Shown: one piece after another, positions 1-7,315 of the stretch
Numbering within the stretch: the stretch's first letter is position 1
Layout of the letters: each line of letters starts with the position of its first letter
Source of the DNA: Brevibacillus laterosporus
Lineage (GTDB): Bacteria; Bacillota; Bacilli; Brevibacillales; Brevibacillaceae
NCBI RefSeq assembly: GCF_030489605.1
Contig: NZ_JAUKFY010000004.1
Span: 124,001-188,000, forward strand
Reading direction: 5' to 3'
DNA length: 64,000 bases
Made by a program: the position numbers and the translations under genes
Notes under the pieces: generated by a model
The model's database searches: none
What the model saw: the letters and a program-made list of their open reading frames with translations, nothing else
What the model was told of the DNA's origin: nothing

Positions 1-59
1 ACTTCGATGATGGATGAAAATTGATACATCCGACCAAATAATTTCGTCTTTAAGATCAC
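1..59 (-). CDS. eutB: Ethanolamine ammonia-lyase large subunit EutB, N-terminal fragment (cut by window edge)
   Basis: Only the first 19 codons are in the window. A GTG start at 59 sits behind a strong AGGAGGAG site with about 6 bases of spacing. The product begins MILKTKLFGRMYQFSSII, which resembles the conserved EutB amino terminus (MILKTKLFG) known from other Firmicutes. EutB is the B12-dependent catalytic subunit that converts ethanolamine to acetaldehyde and ammonia. The gene follows eutA directly, the usual order in Gram-positive eut operons. The rest of the operon (eutC and the shell genes) should lie beyond the left edge. Confidence 0.8.
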   Translation of the reverse strand, partial: MILKTKLFGRMYQFSSIIE

Positions 60-88
60 AAAAGCTCCTCCTCTCATTTGTACATCTC

Positions 89-1519
89 TTAGTTGAATAC
101 GAGTGTTTTGATCACTACAGGTAATACCTTTCCATCGGCAATTGGTTTCCCAATGTCAATGTAATCGCCATTGTCTACCTGAATACTATCGATGCACACA
201 ACATCTTTTTTGTAGTCGAGTAGTGCATACAGGGTTTGTCCTAGTACCTTCGCCATGTCATGGTGAACAATCACTATGAATGGATACTCTCTTTCTAGTA
301 ACTCAGCCATCCCCTTTTGTATTCCTTTAGCGTATATCTGAATTTCGGGGAAGCTAGGATTCTTTTTCCCTTCAATGGCAATCGCTACTTTTTGTAAATC
401 ATTATCTAGTTTGAACCACTCTAATTTTTCACGAATGGCCTGTGCCAGCTTCTCTTCGTCTCCTGATTCGTCCGCGGTCGAAACTTTTAGAATCGGTACG
501 TTTTTAATCGGAAACGATTCATCTGTATAAGTGATCGTACTGCCACTTATTTCAGTCGTATGAGAACCAGCACCAACAACTGTTGCGCGAATTGTCTCTA
601 CAGAATGAAAAACTTTCATTTGTGTCATCAGTGGAGAAGCAGCAATCGCTCTTCCCAGCAGGATGCCGATATCTCCGTAATGAAACACATCCTTCTCTTC
701 ATGCTGATAGATATAATCGGCTACGCCACCTGAAAAGGAAATGCATGAAATCGGTTTGTCTAGTTTTAAACCTCTATGAGTGAGAATCGTTTCATAGAAA
801 TCACTTTTTTCTTTTAGACCCACACTTTCTTCTAGTAGCCAAACCATTTCTTGGATGATTGGTTGCAACTTCTCTGGTGTAGCGGTTTGTCCTAGCTGTA
901 TGTCGTATCCTCTTTTTTGAATCAACATATTGATTTTAGGTGCGATATAGATGATTTCATGAGTCACGGGATTTACCTTGATCAATCGTCCACCGATATC
1001 TAAACAACCCGTATCCTGTGATTCTCCGTGGCTAAATACCGCTAAATTACTAGTACCGCCACCAATGTCAATGTTAACAATTGAAGTAGAATGCTCCTTC
1101 GAATACGTATGTGCCCCTGCCCCTTTAGCAGCAATTAGGCTTTCAAGATCAGGACCAGCTGTTGCAACAACGAAATCACCGGCAAAGCCGCTTAAGGTAA
1201 GTAATACCTCGTTCGCATTCTCTTTTCGTGCCGTCTCGCCGGTTATAATCACGGCGCCAGTTTGAATCTCTTCTTTTTTTATGCCAGCTTTTTCATACTG
1301 CTCCTGTACAAACAGTTTAATTTGTTGAACATCAATTCTGTTTGCAGAGAGCAATGGTGTGAAGCAAATATCGCTACGGTATATCACTTCTTTGTTGGTG
1401 ATGACGATACGTGGAACAGAAAACGTTGAGGCCAAGTTTTGAATATATAGCTTAGAAAACACTATTTGGGTTGTTGATGTTCCCATATCGATACCTACGC
1501 TTAGCAATTCCTCTTTCAT
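89..1519 (-). CDS. eutA: Ethanolamine ammonia-lyase reactivating factor EutA
   Basis: A 476-residue protein with an actin/Hsp70-type ATPase fold signature: the N-terminal phosphate-1 loop GIDMGTSTTQ (about residues 9-18) and a second glycine-rich loop DIGGGTSNLAVF (about residues 150-161). This matches EutA, which uses ATP to exchange damaged cobalamin in ethanolamine ammonia-lyase for fresh cofactor. Its length is normal for the family. It starts with ATG after a GGGGGTGAC ribosome site, lies between eutW and eutB, and is preceded by its own EutV-responsive leader, so its expression should require ethanolamine sensing. Confidence 0.95.
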   Translation of the reverse strand: MKEELLSVGIDMGTSTTQIVFSKLYIQNLASTFSVPRIVITNKEVIYRSDICFTPLLSANRIDVQQIKLFVQEQYEKAGIKKEEIQTGAVIITGETARKENANEVLLTLSGFAGDFVVATAGPDLESLIAAKGAGAHTYSKEHSTSIVNIDIGGGTSNLAVFSHGESQDTGCLDIGGRLIKVNPVTHEIIYIAPKINMLIQKRGYDIQLGQTATPEKLQPIIQEMVWLLEESVGLKEKSDFYETILTHRGLKLDKPISCISFSGGVADYIYQHEEKDVFHYGDIGILLGRAIAASPLMTQMKVFHSVETIRATVVGAGSHTTEISGSTITYTDESFPIKNVPILKVSTADESGDEEKLAQAIREKLEWFKLDNDLQKVAIAIEGKKNPSFPEIQIYAKGIQKGMAELLEREYPFIVIVHHDMAKVLGQTLYALLDYKKDVVCIDSIQVDNGDYIDIGKPIADGKVLPVVIKTLVFN

Positions 1520-1553
1520 TTTGTCACCCCCTTATAGCTAGTTAGAAAAAAGA

Positions 1554-1614
1554 AAAGAGGCTTAAAGTTACATACATCCCCATCTAACGAGAATATATAA
1601 CCTTAAGCCTCTTT
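1554..1614 (-). terminator. Conditional intrinsic terminator in the eutA leader
   Basis: Two 17-base arms (1554-1570 and 1598-1614) pair with one mismatch. On the minus strand they are followed by a T-rich tract (TTTTCTTTTTTC) just before eutA. The upstream arm overlaps EutV hairpin P2, so forming P2 would prevent the terminator. Confidence 0.85.
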
Positions 1615-1643
1615 GCTTATTTCATACTACGTCTTTGTAGTAT
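1604..1643 (-). promoter_or_regulatory. EutV (ANTAR) dual-hairpin antiterminator upstream of eutA
   Basis: On the minus strand P1 is ATACTAC-AAAGAC-GTAGTAT (1643-1624) and P2 is TAAGC-AAAGAG-GCTTA (1619-1604). Both have hexaloops with A at position 1 and G at position 4, the known ANTAR-recognition pattern. P2 contains the eut 13-mer AGCAAAGAGGCTT. It begins 6 bases after the eutW stop codon, so it acts within the operon. Phosphorylated EutV would stabilise P2 against the terminator. Confidence 0.85.
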
Positions 1644-1648
1644 CATTA

Positions 1649-3073
1649 TTAAATTTTGAAAGAAAAAGTAACAGATGTTCCATTTTCGCTAGAAGCAATT
1701 TTCATGCTCCCTTTTAGTTTATCCTTAACATAGCTTGTTACAATAGATAAACCTAGGCTTTCTTGTGAACTTTTATCAACTTTGAAACCTTTTCCATTAT
1801 CCACCACTTCAAGGGTAGCATACTTCCCTTCGACACAAAGGGAAACCCTTACAATTCCCTCCTCACAATCAGAGAAGGCATGCTCGTAGCAATTCTGCAA
1901 CAGCTCATTGACAATAAGAGCAATAGCAACTGTACGATTACTATCTATACAAATTTTTTGATTAGCTTCAATACGTATATCAATCTTCTTACAATTAACG
2001 AAGCAACGTTGAATATTTGCTGCGATTAGCTCGATAACCTCAAGCAAATCTACGTTAGCTTCTATTTGTGCGGAGAGCAGTTCATGCGTGGCAGCGATAG
2101 CTAATACTCTGCTAACGCTCTCATTTAGACATTTCTTTGCCTCTTCACTCTCGCATTGTCTAGATTGAATACGCAGTAAGGAAGCTACGGTTTGCAAATT
2201 ATTTTTAACACGATGGTGAATCTCACGAATAGCCACGGATTTTGAGATAATTTCAGCTTCTTTATCTTTAATTTCCGTTACGTCATGCAAAATAACAACT
2301 AAACGTAAATCACGCTCATCAATCAACAATCTTTTTACCTGAAAGAAATACTTAGCAACATGTACATCTTTCTGGAATTGAGTCAGACGGGTTTCATCAA
2401 ATTCTCTCATTACCTCGACAAACAAGGTTTGATCTAGAGAGAGATTATCGTAATGTAAACCCTGTATATCTTCTAAATACCCCAAATTTTTATATTGTTT
2501 GTCCGCTTTGCTATTCTTGAGTTTTAAAAATCCATCTTTATCAAAGATTAAAATAGCGTCATCCAGCTGATTGATAACGGATTCATTAAAACGGATCATA
2601 GCTGTTACGGTAGATGCTATATCTTCGTATTGGGAATCATTTTTCGTTACTTTAAAGTTCGCATTGACGTTTTCGCTTACATCTTTTTCATAGATAAGCA
2701 CAGCGATGACTTTTCCATCTAAATGAATGGGATATACCGTTTGTCGAACCAATTGATTCTCTTGGGTTTTTGCAACAAGACCCACTGACATAACTCCAGT
2801 CTCTAGCGTCCGGAGTACACCAGGCTCATTTTCTCTTAATGCAACCTCGCCAACCACTGGACATTGATAGAGAGACTGTGCAATCCCATGAGTTTGATGA
2901 TAGACAACAATCGCTTCGTTTGTCGCTTTCGAAAGGACATCGATAAAAAGGTCCCTTCCCTCCTGCAAATCAAATAACTCGTTAGAATGAGCTACTTCAA
3001 TGATTTTCTGAATTTCAGCATCAGATAAATGAGTATGTTTTTTACACAATCGCGTAATTGTCTCTTTAATCAT
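1649..3073 (-). CDS. eutW: Ethanolamine sensor histidine kinase EutW
   Basis: A 474-residue cytoplasmic histidine kinase with no membrane segment. The N-terminal part (about 1-145) is a probable ligand-sensing region, followed by a PAS-like segment (about 155-270), a HisKA_2 phosphoacceptor region with REIHHRVKNNLQ (about residues 283-294) and a HATPase domain with NELLQN (N box) and DNGKGF (G1). This is the architecture of EutW, which phosphorylates EutV when ethanolamine is present. It overlaps the end of eutV by 8 bases and has no clear ribosome site of its own, which suggests translational coupling. Confidence 0.93.
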   Translation of the reverse strand: MIKETITRLCKKHTHLSDAEIQKIIEVAHSNELFDLQEGRDLFIDVLSKATNEAIVVYHQTHGIAQSLYQCPVVGEVALRENEPGVLRTLETGVMSVGLVAKTQENQLVRQTVYPIHLDGKVIAVLIYEKDVSENVNANFKVTKNDSQYEDIASTVTAMIRFNESVINQLDDAILIFDKDGFLKLKNSKADKQYKNLGYLEDIQGLHYDNLSLDQTLFVEVMREFDETRLTQFQKDVHVAKYFFQVKRLLIDERDLRLVVILHDVTEIKDKEAEIISKSVAIREIHHRVKNNLQTVASLLRIQSRQCESEEAKKCLNESVSRVLAIAATHELLSAQIEANVDLLEVIELIAANIQRCFVNCKKIDIRIEANQKICIDSNRTVAIALIVNELLQNCYEHAFSDCEEGIVRVSLCVEGKYATLEVVDNGKGFKVDKSSQESLGLSIVTSYVKDKLKGSMKIASSENGTSVTFSFKI

Positions 3074-3638
3074 AGGAAATCACGATTGTGGTAGCGATTT
3101 CAATCATAGGACATCGTTTATCCATACTCAATTTACGAATGGTCTGATATGCTTCTTCTTCAGAAAAACCATTTTCTTTCATCAAAATACCTTTTGCCTT
3201 CTCAATTGCAATTCGTTCTTCTAGCTTTTGAGAGACTTTTGTATAGTTTTTTTCCAGTTTGCGAAATTCTTTTCCCTTGGCGATAGTTACTTCCACCATC
3301 GGAATGAAAGACTTTTCATCAAGTGGTTTTACTAGATAACCCAAAGCACCAATATTAGAAGCCTTTTCGACACTTTCTTTATCACTAAAGGCTGTCAGTA
3401 AAACGACGCCACCAGCTAATTGCTCTGAAAGGATTCTTTTTCCCGCTTTTAATCCATCTAGGATAGGCATCTGAATGTCCATAATCACCAGATCAGGCAA
3501 ATGCTTTTTACATAACTCAATGGCTTCAAAACCGTCTGAAGCTTCCCCTACCACATTGTAGTTCGCTTCTTTTAAAATCTCACGAATATCCATTCTTGTA
3601 ATAGGCTCATCATCGACTACTACAATTTTTCCATTCAT
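3066..3638 (-). CDS. eutV: ANTAR-domain response regulator / antiterminator EutV
   Basis: 190 residues from the ATG at 3638, chosen because GAGGTG lies 8 bases upstream; an in-frame GTG at 3647 overlaps that site. The receiver domain (1-120) has the acidic pair DD at 9-10, phosphoacceptor Asp54 in VIMDIQMP and the Lys of LVKPL. A coiled linker leads to a C-terminal ANTAR domain (about 130-190) with AKGILMKENGFSEEEAY. EutV binds dual-hairpin RNA and prevents termination. Three such targets are visible here, before eutG, eutS and eutA. Confidence 0.95.
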   Translation of the reverse strand: MNGKIVVVDDEPITRMDIREILKEANYNVVGEASDGFEAIELCKKHLPDLVIMDIQMPILDGLKAGKRILSEQLAGGVVLLTAFSDKESVEKASNIGALGYLVKPLDEKSFIPMVEVTIAKGKEFRKLEKNYTKVSQKLEERIAIEKAKGILMKENGFSEEEAYQTIRKLSMDKRCPMIEIATTIVISYD

Positions 3639-3684
3639 GGGTACCACACCTCATTGTCTAAGCAAAATAAATACTTCCCAAATC

Positions 3685-4122
3685 TTATTCATCAGCATTT
3701 AAATAGCTTTGCAGCTCTTCTATACCGATGTTTTCAGTAGAAGAAATCTCGAAAATTGTCGAAGCTCCAGCCGCTAGTAAATATTCTCGGGCTTTTTTCA
3801 CATCCTCCGCATTTTTAGCAATGTCCACTTTTGTAATGATACCAATAACTGGTTTTGCAAACACAGAGCCAAAAGAAGGCGGAAAATAACAATCTTCATT
3901 TGTGCAATCTTGCACAAGGCCAATGACATCCGCATCGACACTTGTCACAAGCAACATTCTGTATAAACCTCTATTTTCTATACATTCCCCAGGTGTATCA
4001 ATGGCTTGATCGAAGGTTTCAATGGCTTGTGTTTTCTTATAGGCGATCACATGTCCGTGAAGTCGCTGGCATAAAGTGGTCTTCCCACATCCTGTATTTC
4101 CGGTTAGAATTATTTTTTTCAT
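3685..4122 (-). CDS. eutP: Ethanolamine utilisation protein EutP (small P-loop NTPase)
   Basis: 145 residues with a P-loop GNTGCGKT (about residues 8-15), a switch-like DTPGE and an NKxD-like TKVD motif, as expected for EutP. The family is Ras-like in sequence. Work on the Salmonella protein has reported acetate kinase activity, so a role in acetyl phosphate/acetate flux is plausible. Translation starts 2 bases after the eutS stop codon with no good ribosome site, implying coupling to eutS. Confidence 0.92.
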   Translation of the reverse strand: MKKIILTGNTGCGKTTLCQRLHGHVIAYKKTQAIETFDQAIDTPGECIENRGLYRMLLVTSVDADVIGLVQDCTNEDCYFPPSFGSVFAKPVIGIITKVDIAKNAEDVKKAREYLLAAGASTIFEISSTENIGIEELQSYLNADE

Positions 4123-4124
4123 AA

Positions 4125-4478
4125 CTACGTTCTCGTTATCTTCGTAGCTGAAAATCCTAAAATATCCTGTAATCCGAGCAACACTTCATTTAACGCGGAT
4201 TCCACAGAGGATACATCACCTGTAATCACCACTGATCCACTGAAACGATCTACAAAGCCGATTAGCACTCCAGCAGCTTTTGTTGCTATGTCAGCAGCAA
4301 TAATCGAGGCTTCACTTGGGGTAATGGTCAAAATACCAATTGCATCCTTCGTATCACTACCTAATCCCAGCTTTTTATAAATATCTGCATTCGGATTAGC
4401 TATGATATGAGCTAGTGTGACTTGTTTACCTGGTACATACTCCTGAATGACACGTTGTTTCTCATTGTTTTGGCTCAT
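4125..4478 (-). CDS. eutS: Bacterial microcompartment shell protein EutS
   Basis: 117 residues starting [17 protein letters not shown] and containing the single BMC domain ([22 protein letters not shown], quoted in part: [16 protein letters not shown]). EutS forms bent hexamers of the ethanolamine microcompartment shell. The ATG at 4478 follows GGGATGAG. Longer readings would run back through the regulatory terminator hairpin and were rejected. ATG 4487 (MRF-) is a minor alternative. Size agrees with the family (about 110-117 residues). Confidence 0.93.
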   Translation of the reverse strand: MSQNNEKQRVIQEYVPGKQVTLAHIIANPNADIYKKLGLGSDTKDAIGILTITPSEASIIAADIATKAAGVLIGFVDRFSGSVVITGDVSSVESALNEVLLGLQDILGFSATKITRT

Positions 4479-4519
4479 AAATCTCATCCCATCTGCTTGA
4501 AAAAACGTAAAAAACACAT

Positions 4520-4563
4520 AAAGGCTCCTTAAAAAATACGCATGGCAATTTTTAAGGAGCCTC
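4520..4563 (-). terminator. Conditional intrinsic terminator in the eutS leader
   Basis: Arms GGCTCCTTAAAAA and TTTTTAAGGAGCC pair, with a T-containing tail on the minus strand. The 5' arm overlaps EutV hairpin P2 (4557-4570), the arrangement expected for antitermination. Confidence 0.8.
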
Positions 4564-4603
4564 TTCGCTCTCAACTGAAATTCTTAACACGCCGTTGTGT
4601 TAA
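4557..4603 (-). promoter_or_regulatory. EutV dual-hairpin antiterminator upstream of eutS
   Basis: P1 is TTAACAC-AACGGC-GTGTTAA (4603-4584), with a perfect 7-bp stem and an A1/G4 hexaloop. P2 is GAGC-GAAGAG-GCTC (4570-4557). Its loop begins with G instead of the usual A, a deviation from the other two leaders. Confidence 0.8.
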
Positions 4604-4607
4604 TTTC

Positions 4608-4636
4608 ACTATATTTGAACTTGTAAACGATGTCAA
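4608..4636 (-). promoter_or_regulatory. Sigma-A type promoter of eutS
   Basis: On the minus strand TTGACA (4636-4631), a 17-base spacer, then TATAGT (4613-4608). The predicted start at about 4601-4605 places hairpin P1 at the extreme 5' end of the transcript, so eutSPVW can be transcribed independently of eutG. Confidence 0.75.
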
Positions 4637-4669
4637 TACTTCATTAGACTAATTTCGACAAAATATTCG

Positions 4670-5809
4670 CTACTGAAACATTTTGTTCAAAATTCCAATA
4701 ACGTCTTCTTCCGTTGGCACACGCGGATTTGTTTTTGTACATCCATCCTTGAGCGCGCCTTCTGCGATCGCGTTTCTCATTTCTTCAAGCTGCTTATACT
4801 CTATGCCACAATCCCGCAAATTGGTTGGCATTTTCAATTGTTTTTGCAATTGCTTGATCGCATTAATTAAGCTACGCACTCCGCTTCTCGTATTGCTCGC
4901 TGGAAGACCTAAGGTTTTAGCAATAGCTGCGTATCTCTTAGCTGTCGCCTGATTTTCAATCTCACTATACCCTCTTCCACAATTCGCATTGAATTCGATG
5001 ACATGTGGAAGCAGTAAGGAATTCATGCGGCCATGAGGAATGTGGAACTTAGCTCCAGCTACATGGGCAATTCCGTGATTTAGGCCTAGTGATGTAACAT
5101 TAAAGGCCATCCCTGCAAGGCATGAAGCATTGTGCATTTTTTCACGTGCCTCTAAATCATTACCATCCTTGTATGCTCTTACTAAATATTCAAAGACAAG
5201 CTTCATCGCCTTTTCCGCGAGTGCATCAGAAATATCATTTGCTTTAGTAGACACAAACGCCTCGATGGCATGCGTCAAAACATCCATTCCCGTATCGGCT
5301 GTAATAAAATCAGGGACACTTTTTACTAGCTCGGGGTCTAAAATAGCTTCTTCTGGAGTCATATCATTCGACACTAGAGGATACTTAATATTTTTTTGTT
5401 GATCACTAATAACAGAAAATGCGGTTACCTCTGATCCTGTTCCACTTGTTGTCGGAATCGCAATGAAAGGAAGATCTTTTTGGTTCGATACTTGTTTTGC
5501 AAAATATTTCATTGCTTTCGCCGCATCGATAGCTGAGCCTCCTCCTAGTGCAACAATCGTATCAGTTTCAAACTCACTGAGGGCTTTCATTCCACTTACA
5601 ACAACCTCGATTGGCGGATCTGGAACGATATCACTAAAAACCATGTGCTTATTACTTTCGTCAATTTGGTCAATGACATGCTGAATCATTCCCGATTGAA
5701 CCATAAAAGGGTCTGTGACAATAAAAATTCGTTTCTCTTTCAGATCCTGCAGACGATTCAAAGCGCCTTGTCCCATGTAAATATCTGTTTTAAAACTAAC
5801 CTTATCCAT
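4670..5809 (-). CDS. eutG: Iron-containing alcohol dehydrogenase EutG
   Basis: 379 residues of the group III (Fe-dependent) alcohol dehydrogenase family. The NAD-binding motif GGGSAIDAAK lies at about residues 91-100, PTTSGTGSEVT follows, and the metal-ligand region includes DTGMDVLTHAIEAF, GLNHGIAHVAG and IPHGRMN. In eut operons this enzyme reduces acetaldehyde to ethanol and regenerates NAD+. It is the promoter-proximal gene of the operon and has its own promoter and EutV-responsive leader. Its first position, before eutS, matches several Gram-positive eut loci. Confidence 0.9.
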   Translation of the reverse strand: MDKVSFKTDIYMGQGALNRLQDLKEKRIFIVTDPFMVQSGMIQHVIDQIDESNKHMVFSDIVPDPPIEVVVSGMKALSEFETDTIVALGGGSAIDAAKAMKYFAKQVSNQKDLPFIAIPTTSGTGSEVTAFSVISDQQKNIKYPLVSNDMTPEEAILDPELVKSVPDFITADTGMDVLTHAIEAFVSTKANDISDALAEKAMKLVFEYLVRAYKDGNDLEAREKMHNASCLAGMAFNVTSLGLNHGIAHVAGAKFHIPHGRMNSLLLPHVIEFNANCGRGYSEIENQATAKRYAAIAKTLGLPASNTRSGVRSLINAIKQLQKQLKMPTNLRDCGIEYKQLEEMRNAIAEGALKDGCTKTNPRVPTEEDVIGILNKMFQ

Positions 5810-5830
5810 GCTGACACCTCCATTTGGAAT

Positions 5831-5878
5831 AAAAAAAGAGGCTTTTTAGAAGGGAGCATACCCTTTAAAAGCCTCTTT
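5831..5878 (-). terminator. Conditional intrinsic terminator in the eutG leader
   Basis: AAAGAGGCTTTTAAAGGG pairs with CCCTTCTAAAAAGCCTCTTT on the minus strand and runs into a T tract. It overlaps EutV hairpin P2. Confidence 0.85.
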
Positions 5879-5911
5879 GCTATCTACATAAGTAACACGT
5901 CTTTGTGTAAC
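5870..5911 (-). promoter_or_regulatory. EutV dual-hairpin antiterminator upstream of eutG
   Basis: P1 is GTTACAC-AAAGAC-GTGTTAC (5911-5892, one T-T mismatch). P2 is AGC-AAAGAG-GCT (5881-5870). Both loops show the A1/G4 pattern, and P2 fits the eut 13-mer AGCAANGRRGCU exactly. Confidence 0.85.
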
Positions 5912-5933
5912 CTGTATTCTGTTTTCTACCAAT

Positions 5934-5962
5934 ACTGTACTACTATATTTAGCATATAGTCA
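5934..5962 (-). promoter_or_regulatory. Sigma-A type promoter of eutG
   Basis: TTGACT (5962-5957), 17-base spacer, TACAGT (5939-5934) on the minus strand. The predicted start near 5927 is about 16 bases before hairpin P1 of the eutG leader. Confidence 0.6.
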
Positions 5963-5993
5963 ACTATGTATTGATTGTTATTTTTAAAAACAC

Positions 5994-6036
5994 TATACAC
6001 GTCTTTGTGTATAAAAACCTTTTACATCAAAGGTTT
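5994..6036 (-). promoter_or_regulatory. Orphan tandem hexaloop hairpins (EutV-target-like) 3' of the ECF transporter gene
   Basis: In minus-strand order, AAACCTTT-GATGTA-AAAGGTTT (6036-6015) and then, one base later, TATACAC-AAAGAC-GTGTATA (6013-5994). The second has the same AAAGAC loop and a similar stem to P1 of the eutG leader. The pair lies upstream of the eutG promoter, so it is not part of the eutG mRNA. A TTTTT follows at 5985-5981, so one hairpin may also end the upstream transcript. A EutV-sequestering role is inferred, not shown. Confidence 0.5.
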
Positions 6037-6077
6037 GATATGATTCGGCAAGCACTGCATTGTGCCTGTTCAGTTTG

Positions 6078-6629
6078 TCAAGACTTAGCAAAATGTTGAT
6101 TTATCAATTTGTAAAACAAAGGAAGTAACAGAGGTGCGAGTACGAAATAAAAAACAAAATTCCCAATTGCATGCATCGCATCGTAGGGGATTCCTGCTAA
6201 ATAATAAATTAGAAAATAAGTTGAACCGTAAAGCGGTATCTGACAAAGAGAGTTAATAAGCCCGAAAAGCATTCCTGTAAATCCGGCGTATAAGGCCATC
6301 ACGAACAAGGAAAGCTTTGGGAACACCGGTCGTATAAATATGCCGGTTACCACGGCAATTACACAGTACGCAATGATCTGCGGGAAAATCCAAATCCCGA
6401 TTCCCAAGACCATATTTGACAAAATCATCACAATTATCGCAAGCAACATACCATATCGAAGTCCCATTAGAATTGTCATAAGAATGACAATTGTTGTCAC
6501 GGGCTGTACGTTAGGTATGGACGACAGTGCAATCCGGCCAGCAACAGACAAGGCAGCTAAGATAGCCAGCAGCGTTATGCCTCTTACACTGGATATGGGT
6601 GCTTTCTGTATGCGGTGGTTAGGAGGCAT
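6078..6629 (-). CDS. ECF transporter S component (probable cobalamin uptake)
   Basis: 183 residues with about five to six hydrophobic segments and a basic N-terminus, typical of ECF substrate-binding S components. It has no ATPase or EcfT domain and would use the shared energy-coupling module encoded elsewhere. Its first codons overlap the end of the DUF4430 lipoprotein gene, and both lie behind a cobalamin riboswitch. Cobalamin or a precursor is therefore the likely substrate, which would supply EutBC. Substrate assignment is from context; the sequence alone shows only the S-component character. Confidence 0.8.
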   Translation of the reverse strand: MPPNHRIQKAPISSVRGITLLAILAALSVAGRIALSSIPNVQPVTTIVILMTILMGLRYGMLLAIIVMILSNMVLGIGIWIFPQIIAYCVIAVVTGIFIRPVFPKLSLFVMALYAGFTGMLFGLINSLCQIPLYGSTYFLIYYLAGIPYDAMHAIGNFVFYFVLAPLLLPLFYKLINQHFAKS

Positions 6630-7014
6630 GTAGATCCCACTTAATCACATCGCCATCTTTAACTGTAAGATCCTTGGCTCCTGTAACCGCTGGTGCTCCG
6701 TTCACTTCGTACAGCCAATACTTTTTCTCTGCTGGATTTTGCTTCACGTCCTCAATCGACGTGATAAATCCATTGTCGTCTTCCACTTTAAAATTGGTTT
6801 TCATCAACTCATACAAGGTTTGATCCCCTTTGAATTGAATTGTTTTTTCAGCAATTTTGGTTTTGCCCCGATCGCTTGAAACTTCTACAACGATCTTGTT
6901 TTCAACCTTTTCTTCTGCTGCTGCGTTTTGTGCTGCGTCATTATTTGAACAACCCACTACACTTACCATCGCAAGTGCAACAAGTAAGGCGATTTGACAA
7001 ACTCTTCTTACCAT
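6619..7014 (-). CDS. DUF4430 lipoprotein (putative extracellular cobalamin-binding protein)
   Basis: 131 residues from the ATG at 7014, chosen because AAAGGAGCG precedes it at good spacing; the in-frame ATG at 7032 lacks a site. The lipoprotein signal ends in the lipobox VVGC (Cys about 21). After a short polar linker comes a DUF4430 domain with ending motifs KYWLYEVNGAPA and VKDGDVIKWDLH. DUF4430 resembles the C-terminal domain of animal cobalamin carriers. With the riboswitch and the overlapping ECF S component this supports B12 capture at the cell surface. Confidence 0.85.
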   Translation of the reverse strand: MVRRVCQIALLVALAMVSVVGCSNNDAAQNAAAEEKVENKIVVEVSSDRGKTKIAEKTIQFKGDQTLYELMKTNFKVEDDNGFITSIEDVKQNPAEKKYWLYEVNGAPAVTGAKDLTVKDGDVIKWDLHAS

Positions 7015-7033
7015 ATTCGCTCCTTTCTCCATT

Positions 7034-7067
7034 AAAAAAGTCTAGTGAGGCGGGAACATCACTAGAC
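7034..7067 (-). terminator. Terminator of the cobalamin riboswitch expression platform
   Basis: Minus strand GTCTAGTGA, loop, TCACTAGAC, then TTTTTT, ending about 20 bases before the DUF4430 start codon. Its position after the aptamer indicates transcriptional control by B12. Confidence 0.85.
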
Positions 7068-7084
7068 ATGGACTAACCACTTTC

Positions 7085-7206
7085 GCCTCGAAATGGTTAG
7101 CCTTTCAGTAGTTTTTAGGCAAAAGACCTGACTTAAGACTGGAAAACAGTCTATCACAGTGGCGGGACCGCGTTGGATTTGCACCAAACTTCCATTGCCT
7201 AAAACT
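7085..7206 (-). promoter_or_regulatory. Cobalamin (AdoCbl) riboswitch aptamer
   Basis: Minus-strand sequence contains the class hallmarks GGTGCAAATCCAACGCGGTC and the B12 box GCCACTGTGAT, followed by AGTCAGGTCTTTTGCC. The closing stem is TTTTAGGCA with TGCCTAAAA. A further hairpin (CTAACCA/TGGTTAG, about 7073-7099) links the aptamer to the terminator. High B12 should stop transcription of the DUF4430/ECF genes. Confidence 0.93.
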
Positions 7207-7315
7207 ATTATTATTTACATTAATGAGGTGTGACCCATTTGAAAATATTATAGCATAAGAAATGGACTTGACAATCATACTGTTGTGACAAAATATAGTT
7301 GTCTTCTTCCATATT

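Noticed and set aside
4479-4574. Longer N-terminus for EutS
   Set aside because: The extra codons run through the eutS terminator and EutV hairpin and have no ribosome site; the family starts near MSQNNEK.
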